Shown here in pieces: positions 58,295 to 64,000 of a stretch of 64,000 nt of DNA; positions within the stretch are counted from its first letter, which is position 1, and each line of letters opens with the position of its first letter. Under the pieces are notes generated by a model that searched no databases, was not told where the DNA came from, and saw nothing but the letters and a program-made list of their open reading frames with translations. Source of the stretch: Paenibacillus sp. FSL H3-0469 (lineage in GTDB: Bacteria; Bacillota; Bacilli; Paenibacillales; Paenibacillaceae). The translations under genes and the position numbers were made by a program. The stretch covers positions 3,844,001 to 3,908,000 of the forward strand of contig NZ_CP150302.1 of assembly GCF_038051945.1 (NCBI RefSeq). The letters are read 5' to 3'.

Positions 58295-58549
58295 GCCTGC
58301 CTGCGAGCACAATTTATGCTGTTTTCCACATACATTCGGCCATACGCCTGCCTGCGAGCACTATGTATGCTGTTTTTCACATACATTCGGCCACACGCCT
58401 GCCAGTGAGTACTATGTATGCTGTTTTCCACATACATTCGGCCATACGTCTGCCTGCGAGCACTATGTATGCTGTTTTCCACATACATTCGGCCATACGC
58501 CTGCCTGCGAGCACAATGTATGCTGTTTTTCACATACATTCAGCAACCA
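58295..58549. repeat. 51-bp tandem hairpin array B (five copies)
   Basis: Five units start at 58295, 58346, 58397, 58448 and 58499, each exactly 51 bp. Each holds arms ATGTATG and CATACAT around a 10-base loop with GTTTTCC or GTTTTTC, plus a GC-rich spacer GCCTGCCTGCGAGCAC. The first unit has one arm mismatch. On the minus strand the units read as a 17-residue repeat with a Met in each, but no ribosome site or family supports a protein. Array A, 2 kb away, has the same period and a related hairpin core. Confidence 0.93.
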
Positions 58550-58669
58550 AGTCACTCTAAGAGTTATTCATCTACTTTCAACATATCCCGCTCCACAATT
58601 ACCTTCCATTATAGCATAACTATAGCACAACCCCGCTCGGCCATTGAACGTTGGCAGGATGCTCACTCT

Positions 58670-60145
58670 TCATACATGGCTTGCAATATATTCGCCCACC
58701 AGCCTGCCGGACAAGGACACCACAGGGGTTCCACCGCCCGGATGCGTGGTTCCGCCCACATACCACAGTCCCTTAACATCGCTGGAACGGTTGCCCGGGC
58801 GGGAAAAGGTCTGCTTCACCGTATTGGAGGATATCCCGTAAATGGCCCCCTGATGCGCCAGCGTATCGCGGGCGATATCCTGCGGGGTATACCGCTCCAG
58901 CACATCTGCGGACGACAGCCCGCTCACGCCGTGGCTCTCCAGTACAGATATTACCCGCTCCCCGTACACATCCCGCTCCTCACTCCAATCGCACGCCGGG
59001 CTCAGATAAGGCGCATTAGCCAGAATGAACAGGTTACTGCCGCCCGCAGGCGCCATCTCAGGCTCGGAATAACCGGAGTGGCATACATATACTGTCGGCT
59101 GCTGCGGCGGGCGCTTATGCTGGAAGATATCCTTGAATTCTTGCTCATAGTCCTCCGGGAAAAACACCGTATGATGCAGCAGCGCATCATACGTACGCGG
59201 CACGCCCGCCAGCGTTACCAGCCCGGACAGGGAGGGTTCGTACGCTTCAATCCTGCGGTCCGTCATTCCCGGACGAACCGCTTCAGGCAGCAGCATCTTG
59301 TTGATGCTCAGGACATCGCCACCGGCTATCACAGTCTTAGCCGGGTAGAAGCCCTGCGCTGTGTCCACACCTTCCACCGCACCGGAGACTACGGAAATCC
59401 CTGTTACCTCTATGCCTGTAATCAGCTGCACGCCCAGATTCCGGGCGAGTGAAGAGAGAGCGCTGATTAATTCATAGGTGCCGCCCTTCACCCCGTATAC
59501 GCCTTCCTGAATCTCCAGATGACCAAGCATAGCGAAGATAGAGGGGGAACGATACGGCGATGATCCGACATAGGTGGCATAGCGCCCCAGCATAGCCAGC
59601 GTATTCGGATGGCTGAAGTAGCGGAGGAGCAAGCCGTGCAGGCTGAGAAAAGGCCGGACCCGCACCAGATCCCGCACAAGGGAAGGGGAGAGCTTATCCC
59701 TCCAGGATAGCAGCAGCCTGTTCAGGAACTGCTTCTCGCTGAGCTGATACAGCCGCGAGGCTTCCTCCAGAAACTCCGGGAACTTCGCAGCATCTGCCGG
59801 GCTGTAGGAGGCCATCTGCTCCCGCATTCGCCCGGTATCCCTTGAGAAATCGACCACCCTGCCGTCGGCGAAGACATTGCGGGTGCGCGGCTCCAGCTCA
59901 TAGAGCCGGACATAATCCTCCATGCGGGCTCCCGCAAGCTCATAGAGCGAGCGGAAGACATGGGGCATCGTAATCGTACTTGGGCCGCGGTCAAAAGTGT
60001 AGCCCCCCGCCTGCACACGCTGCAGCTTGCCGCCGGGCTGCTGCTGGCGTTCCAGCACAGTCACTTCCCAGCCCTCCGCGGCAAGGGTAACCGCACAGGA
60101 CAGCCCCCCAAATCCGGCGCCTATGATTACTGCCTTCGGTTTCAT
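58670..60145 (-). CDS. CrtI-family FAD oxidoreductase, probable C30 carotenoid oxidase (CrtP-like)
   Basis: A 491-residue FAD-dependent enzyme. The dinucleotide fold KAVIIGAGFGGLSCAVTLA is at the N-terminus, followed by GGKLQRVQAGGYTFDRGPST, and the family end YVGGTTHPGGGTPVVSLSGR. As the second crtI-family gene of the operon, with crtN at the other end, it fits the role of CrtP (CrtNb), which oxidises a terminal methyl of a diapocarotenoid to aldehyde or acid. This assignment is by context; it could also be a second desaturase. ATG 60145 overlaps the glycosyltransferase stop (ATGA), with AAGGAAGG upstream. Confidence 0.85.
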   Translation of the reverse strand: MKPKAVIIGAGFGGLSCAVTLAAEGWEVTVLERQQQPGGKLQRVQAGGYTFDRGPSTITMPHVFRSLYELAGARMEDYVRLYELEPRTRNVFADGRVVDFSRDTGRMREQMASYSPADAAKFPEFLEEASRLYQLSEKQFLNRLLLSWRDKLSPSLVRDLVRVRPFLSLHGLLLRYFSHPNTLAMLGRYATYVGSSPYRSPSIFAMLGHLEIQEGVYGVKGGTYELISALSSLARNLGVQLITGIEVTGISVVSGAVEGVDTAQGFYPAKTVIAGGDVLSINKMLLPEAVRPGMTDRRIEAYEPSLSGLVTLAGVPRTYDALLHHTVFFPEDYEQEFKDIFQHKRPPQQPTVYVCHSGYSEPEMAPAGGSNLFILANAPYLSPACDWSEERDVYGERVISVLESHGVSGLSSADVLERYTPQDIARDTLAHQGAIYGISSNTVKQTFSRPGNRSSDVKGLWYVGGTTHPGGGTPVVSLSGRLVGEYIASHV

Positions 60146-61299
60146 CCATAACGCCTTCCTTTCCATTCATAGCCTGCACGCGTGCGGCTACCGCGCCAGG
60201 ACGCCACAGCAATCAGTGACAGGCAGAGTATACCCGCCGGGAGGAGGAGACAGAACCACAACGGCTGCCGTCCGGCAGCATCACTGGTCCGTTTCACGGC
60301 CAGACCCGCAAGCAGCGCAGCAGCAGGCCAGAGCGCCGCGCCCGGCTGTCCGCTTAACCCATAATACAGAACGGCGGCAGCGGGCACAGCATACAGCGAC
60401 AGATACGCAATAAGCACACCCAGCAGCAGCACCGGGCGGCGGCCAATACCGGCATAGATATTCTTCCGGTAGCCCTTCCATACTTGCCTTGCATTGTGGT
60501 ACATCCTCATGAACACCTGCTCCGTAACATCCATAAGCGCCACTGTCCCGCCTGAACGTTTCACAGCGCGGGCCAGCGCCATGTCATCCACCAGCTCGCT
60601 GCGGATGGCTGCATGCCCGCCGCAGCTGTCGTAACTGTCCCGGTGAATCAGAATGAAGCCTCCATGCGCCGCAACAAAGCGCGGATCTCTGGAGCCGCGG
60701 ACCAGCGGAATGGGCAGGTGGCAGATGATGGTAAAGACCATCAGGGGAACAACCAGCCGCTCCAGCCAAGTTCCAGTCATCTGCCGGGGGAAGCCGGTAA
60801 TCATGCCGCCGCCCGCTGCTTCAGCAGCAGAGAGGGCCGCCTGAAGCGCCCCTTGCTGAAGACGGACATCTGCGTCCAGGAACAGCAGCCAGTCTCCACT
60901 CGCCGCTTCTGCAAGCTGAGCGCAGGCATGGGACTTGCCCAGCCAGCCCTCCGGCAGCTCTCTTCCCTTCAGAACTCTTACTCTGCCGCTGCCCGCCGCT
61001 TCGGCAATAGCACCCGTTCCGTCAGTCGATGAATCATCCAGCACAATAATCTCCGCCCCGATACTGCCGGTGCTTGAGGCCAGTACGGAGGAGAGGCAAT
61101 CCCCAATATTCTCCGCTTCATTCCGGGCAGGGATCAGCACAGACAAGCGCAAGGCCCGAGAGGACGCCGATCCTGGAAGTACCTGCGCCGCTCTTGCTCC
61201 TGGCGCTGCCCCCAGCTTAGGGAGCTGCGCTGCATTCCACATTGCGAACACAAGCTGGAGCAGCAGAATAACGGTTACAGCCTGAAAGAACACATTCAT
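60142..61299 (-). CDS. Glycosyltransferase family 2, probable carotenoid glucosyltransferase (CrtQ-like)
   Basis: A 385-residue membrane-bound GT2 enzyme. It has an N-terminal helix (about 4-24), then LSVLIPARNEAENIGDCLSS, VLDDSSTDGTGAI and the DxD motif LFLDADVRL. Two or three C-terminal helices follow (about 285-370). It likely attaches a sugar to a hydroxyl or carboxyl of the carotenoid, by analogy with CrtQ of the staphyloxanthin pathway. The start overlaps the acyltransferase stop by four bases. Confidence 0.85.
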   Translation of the reverse strand: MNVFFQAVTVILLLQLVFAMWNAAQLPKLGAAPGARAAQVLPGSASSRALRLSVLIPARNEAENIGDCLSSVLASSTGSIGAEIIVLDDSSTDGTGAIAEAAGSGRVRVLKGRELPEGWLGKSHACAQLAEAASGDWLLFLDADVRLQQGALQAALSAAEAAGGGMITGFPRQMTGTWLERLVVPLMVFTIICHLPIPLVRGSRDPRFVAAHGGFILIHRDSYDSCGGHAAIRSELVDDMALARAVKRSGGTVALMDVTEQVFMRMYHNARQVWKGYRKNIYAGIGRRPVLLLGVLIAYLSLYAVPAAAVLYYGLSGQPGAALWPAAALLAGLAVKRTSDAAGRQPLWFCLLLPAGILCLSLIAVASWRGSRTRAGYEWKGRRYG

Positions 61300-62036
61300 C
61301 CGCTCCCTCCGCCCGGCCGCAGCAGGTCAAGCCATTCATTGGTTGATCTCCCCCGGCGGAGGAGCGGCCTGAATTCATCCGGCATATAGCCTTGATGGTT
61401 AAGCACTTTGCAGCGGTGTGACTCCAGTTGTCCGCCAAGAACAGTCTCCAGCCGCCGGGCGATCGCCGAGCGGTCCATCTCCGCCCAAGGGAGCAGCAGC
61501 GGCGCACCGGCCAGCAGTGTAGCTTCCGGCTTGGTATGCCGGAATAGGCCGTGGTATAGCGTCACTGGGACTACCGCCGCCCTCGGACTGAGCCGCAGCG
61601 CCAAGGAAGCCCCTTCCTTCAGACTCAGCGGCCGGTGCTCCAGCGGCCGGATTTCCCCTTCAGGGTACATCCAGACACTCTCCCCCGCCTCCAGCAGCCC
61701 GGCTGTATAGCGCAGGGAAGCCCGCGCATCTCCTGGACTTCCTGGGTTAATGGAGTACGCGCCAATCTTTCTGAAGAAGGCATACTTACGTAGCTGCTCC
61801 TCTTCCATCATGAAATAATGACGCTTCCCCGGCAGCTTCCCCACGGCGTGATAGGCCAGCAGGCCGTCCCACCACGAGCTGTGATTCATGAGGTAGAGAA
61901 TCCCCCGCCCGGCAGCGGCAGCGGGCTGAAGCTCTCCGCTGATTCCGATGAAGTGGAAATATCTGCGCAGCAGATACATGGAATTATAGCGGTAGAATAA
62001 CCAGTCAAACCTTCCCGACGGAACGGCTTCCAGCAT
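61296..62036 (-). CDS. PlsC-type acyltransferase, probable carotenoid-glucoside acyltransferase
   Basis: A 246-residue 1-acylglycerol-phosphate acyltransferase fold. The catalytic HX4D motif is in YLMNHSSWWDGLLAY, and the phosphate-binding YPEGEIRPLEHR follows. In characterised C30 pathways the last step is fatty acylation of the sugar (CrtO in Staphylococcus, a different family). Its position between CruF-like and GT2 genes suggests the same task here; a general lipid role is the alternative. ATG 62036 has GGGAG nine bases upstream and overlaps the CruF-like gene by 32 bases. Confidence 0.8.
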   Translation of the reverse strand: MLEAVPSGRFDWLFYRYNSMYLLRRYFHFIGISGELQPAAAAGRGILYLMNHSSWWDGLLAYHAVGKLPGKRHYFMMEEEQLRKYAFFRKIGAYSINPGSPGDARASLRYTAGLLEAGESVWMYPEGEIRPLEHRPLSLKEGASLALRLSPRAAVVPVTLYHGLFRHTKPEATLLAGAPLLLPWAEMDRSAIARRLETVLGGQLESHRCKVLNHQGYMPDEFRPLLRRGRSTNEWLDLLRPGGGSG

Positions 62037-62790
62037 AGCGTAGACTCCCTTCAGCCAGTGCGGCGCCTGCCACAGCGATCACCGTGCAGGCAGGCAGTCC
62101 CTCTGTCAGGCTGATCAGGCCGAACAGGATCAGGATTGCCTGATACAGGCGGGTGCCCCGGCGGGCAGCCAGGCGGGTGAACGGCACGGCCGGGAGCAGC
62201 ATGGACAAGGCAGCGCCTGCAATCAGCCAGCCGCCGAAATTGCTCCAGGGCACCTGATAGAAGCCACCGCCGCCCTCCCAGTGCCAGAAATTCCTGGCGT
62301 GGGCAACAGGATCGAGCACCAGATCCATCAGGACCGTCCAGAAACCAACCTGTACGGCCCGCAGCAGCAGAAGCCGGAGGCCGCGCTGTCCGAAATCATG
62401 GCTGATCAGCACGGCATTGCACACCACAGCAATCCAGGCGAAGCCCAGGGTAACCGGCACACCAAATAATAAAGGCCCCAGAATAGTAGAATAATTATAA
62501 TCCCCAAACAACCGGCCGGAATGCACGCCTACCCATTCGACCGCCATTCCGCCTAACCAGATAAGAGCTGCAGCACACCAGAACCGCTTGGTCATCCGGC
62601 CTCCCGAAGAATTGACTGACCAGTCAGACATGAACGGTTTGAATTGCCCCTTGATTACTAAGTCCAACCCGTAGGCACCATAGAATACGAGAAATAATCC
62701 GTTAGAGAACTTCAGACTATCCGGAATTCCGAACACGATCAGCAGCAGCGCACCGATGGTATACCAGATCCAAAAAAGAGTTCGGACCAT
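62005..62790 (-). CDS. CruF-family carotenoid biosynthesis membrane protein (DUF422)
   Basis: A 261-residue polytopic protein with six or seven membrane helices, belonging to the carotenoid hydratase family typified by CruF. Landmarks are GMAVEWVGVHSGRLFGDYNY, GVPVTLGFAWIAVVCNAVL, and LVLDPVAHARNFWHWEGGGGFYQVPWSNFGGW. CruF adds water to the 1,2 double bond of carotenoid ends, giving a tertiary hydroxyl that can be glycosylated, which suits the GT2 gene nearby. Activity on a C30 substrate is inferred. It starts two bases after the crtM stop. Confidence 0.85.
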   Translation of the reverse strand: MVRTLFWIWYTIGALLLIVFGIPDSLKFSNGLFLVFYGAYGLDLVIKGQFKPFMSDWSVNSSGGRMTKRFWCAAALIWLGGMAVEWVGVHSGRLFGDYNYSTILGPLLFGVPVTLGFAWIAVVCNAVLISHDFGQRGLRLLLLRAVQVGFWTVLMDLVLDPVAHARNFWHWEGGGGFYQVPWSNFGGWLIAGAALSMLLPAVPFTRLAARRGTRLYQAILILFGLISLTEGLPACTVIAVAGAALAEGSLRYAGSRSVGKV

Positions 62791-62792
62791 CG

Positions 62793-63650
62793 TTAGACCA
62801 CCGCAGTTCTTACACCGGCATAACGCACGACCGTACGCTGGAACATCTGAAGCTTGGCTTCATCGCTGACATAGGATCTTTTGCGGAAAACATCATACCC
62901 GTCTGCCTCCACAGCATCCAGAATAGCAGCATAGAAGGATGCGGCAAGTTCAATGGCAAGACCGCTCTCCAAAGGGTACGTATTCACATGCGCAAGTCCT
63001 TGCCGGAACCAGTCCAGCGCTTCTGTCCGCAGCTCCTGAATAACAGCGGTGAAATGGTGATTGACTTCTCCGTCCTCCAGCTCCTGCTGGCTGTAACCAT
63101 GTCTGTCCATCACCTCAAGCGGCACGTATCTGCGTCCTCTCCGGAGATCCTCACCCACATCGCGGATGATATTCACCAGTTGCATTCCTATCCCCAGCGC
63201 AATTCCCGAGGTCCGTGCCGCTTCACTCTGATCATCCCGCAGAACAGGCAGCAGCATCTCTCCTACCGTTCCCGCTACAAGATAACAATAATCCTTAAGC
63301 TGCTCCATTGTGTCATAGGCTGTGAAGGTAAGATCTCTAAGCTGTCCCTCCATTTGCAAAAGGAACGGCTCACGCTGAAGCTGCGGGAAGCTGCTGAACA
63401 GCCAGCGCAGCGCCGGCCAGATGAAATGCCCGTCCGCCTGCTCCAGATTCATGAAATGCTCCCGCAGCTCATGGATGCTGTACGGCGCGCCTTCCGGCTC
63501 ATCCACACTATCGTCTATAATCCGGCAGAAGGCATAAATAACATGCACCGCTTCACGCCTGGGACTTGGCAGAACATCAAACGCCTTATGGAACGAAGTG
63601 GACCCTTTCTTCATCAGTTCCTCACATTGCTGCAGTATCCTTTCATCCAT
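62793..63650 (-). CDS. crtM: Phytoene/squalene synthase family protein, probable dehydrosqualene synthase
   Basis: Condenses two farnesyl diphosphates (or geranylgeranyl diphosphates) to the carotenoid backbone. The 285-residue product has both aspartate-rich motifs: AFCRIIDDSVDEPEG and GMQLVNIIRDVGEDLRRGR, plus RYVPLEVMDRHGYS. CrtM (C30) rather than CrtB (C40) is favoured by company with crtN-type desaturases and length, but chain length cannot be read with certainty. Its ATG overlaps the crtN stop by eight bases. Confidence 0.9.
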   Translation of the reverse strand: MDERILQQCEELMKKGSTSFHKAFDVLPSPRREAVHVIYAFCRIIDDSVDEPEGAPYSIHELREHFMNLEQADGHFIWPALRWLFSSFPQLQREPFLLQMEGQLRDLTFTAYDTMEQLKDYCYLVAGTVGEMLLPVLRDDQSEAARTSGIALGIGMQLVNIIRDVGEDLRRGRRYVPLEVMDRHGYSQQELEDGEVNHHFTAVIQELRTEALDWFRQGLAHVNTYPLESGLAIELAASFYAAILDAVEADGYDVFRKRSYVSDEAKLQMFQRTVVRYAGVRTAVV

Positions 63651-64000
63651 GTACGCTCATCTCCTTTATCATTTCCTGAACGGCAAGCTTCGCTCCCTGC
63701 ATCACGATTGGCACACCGCCGCCCGGATGGACGGAAGCACCAGCGGCATACAATCCCTTAAGCGGATAAGGCTTCGGCTGGGGCCGGAATACCCCCGACT
63801 GGCTCAGCAGCGGTGCAATACCGAAGCTGCCCCCGCCGTACATTCCTTCCTGCTCCGCATCGGCAGGCGTTCTCAATCTGCGCCAGATCACACTCGCGGC
63901 AAGTCCGGAGAAGCCCCGCTTCTCGGCATCCGCCATAACCTTATCAGCCAGTGCTCCGGCTATTTCCTCCCAGTTCTTATCCGGTGCCGCCGGGACGGGA
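63643..64000 (-). CDS. crtN: CrtN-type phytoene/dehydrosqualene desaturase, C-terminal part (runs off the window)
   Basis: Only about 118 C-terminal residues are inside; the frame is open to base 64000. The end carries the CrtI-family FAD motif LYAAGASVHPGGGVPIVMQGAKLAVQ, split here as YPLKGLYAAGASVHPGGG and VPIVMQGAKLA, and GMYGGGSFGIAPLLSQSG. As the first visible gene of the carotenoid operon it is likely the desaturase acting on the CrtM product. The stop codon overlaps the start of crtM. Confidence 0.88.
   Translation of the reverse strand, partial: PVPAAPDKNWEEIAGALADKVMADAEKRGFSGLAASVIWRRLRTPADAEQEGMYGGGSFGIAPLLSQSGVFRPQPKPYPLKGLYAAGASVHPGGGVPIVMQGAKLAVQEMIKEMSVHG

Noticed and set aside
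58285..58539. An 84-residue repeat protein on the minus strand in array B
   Set aside because: Same reasoning as array A; kept only as something to test, since it lies in the direction of transcription.
56174..58549. The two tandem arrays as CRISPR arrays
   Set aside because: The units are contiguous 51-bp repeats with near-identical content and no unique spacers, and no cas gene is present.

Overview
The window is a piece of chromosome from a spore-forming, flagellated, S-layer-bearing member of the Bacillota, most likely Paenibacillus or a close relative. This rests on the gene order, which matches the Bacillus subtilis block prfA-prmC-ywlC-spoIIR / ywlD-ywlE-ywlG-glyA-upp-atp-ywzB-murAA-spoIID-spoIIQ-spoIIID-mbl-flhO-flhP-fabZ. 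It also rests on the SLH-domain surface proteins, the sporulation genes and the style of the dispersed repeats. Every gene I can support lies on the minus strand, so transcription runs from high to low coordinates.

Layout from the low end. At 1-461 is the 5' part of degS, preceded by a secreted phosphodiester glycosidase with a stalk domain (504-3233) and a large SLH protein (3468-7505). Then come metK and a small acid-soluble spore protein. From 9592 to 23268 lies a cell-surface block: a small secreted protein, a probable major S-layer protein with a long mRNA leader, an orphan helical protein, a second large SLH protein, tagO, tagA, csaB and a DUF5693 membrane protein. TagO and TagA start a wall polysaccharide on undecaprenyl phosphate, CsaB pyruvylates it, and SLH domains bind the pyruvylated polymer, so anchor synthesis and anchored proteins sit side by side. 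pgcA and mnaA (41.3 kb) probably supply sugar precursors.

From 25 to 34 kb is the fabZ / flhP-flhO / mbl / spoIIID / spoIIQ / spoIID / murA / DUF1146 segment, with readable sigma-D, sigma-E and sigma-F promoters in front of flhO, spoIIID and spoIIQ. As printed, spoIID carries a frameshift at a G run beside a perfect 12-bp inverted repeat. From 33.9 to 41.1 kb is a complete ATP synthase operon in the order Z-I-B-E-F-H-A-G-D-C, interrupted between atpA and atpG by a non-coding 39-bp direct repeat. From 41.3 to 56 kb are mnaA, upp, glyA, ywlG, ywlE, mntP, the ywlC/sua5 gene, spoIIR, two tandem FtsW/RodA-family genes, prmC, prfA and ychF.

From 56.6 kb to the end are a GNAT acetyltransferase, type 2 IPP isomerase (fni) and a compact carotenoid operon running crtN (cut by the window edge), crtM, a CruF-like gene, an acyltransferase, a glycosyltransferase and a second crtI-family oxidase. 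The gene set suggests an acylated glycosyl C30 carotenoid.

The most unusual material is non-coding. Two tandem arrays, each with an exact 51-bp period and a 7-bp stem-loop per unit, lie about 2 kb apart at 56.2 and 58.3 kb. They look like diverged members of one repeat family, and one copy carries a compensated stem change. A second degenerate repeat with the core GGACTGAGAAG lies in the gaps at 47.2 and 52.3-52.5 kb. I saw no tRNA, rRNA, CRISPR array, transposase or prophage gene.
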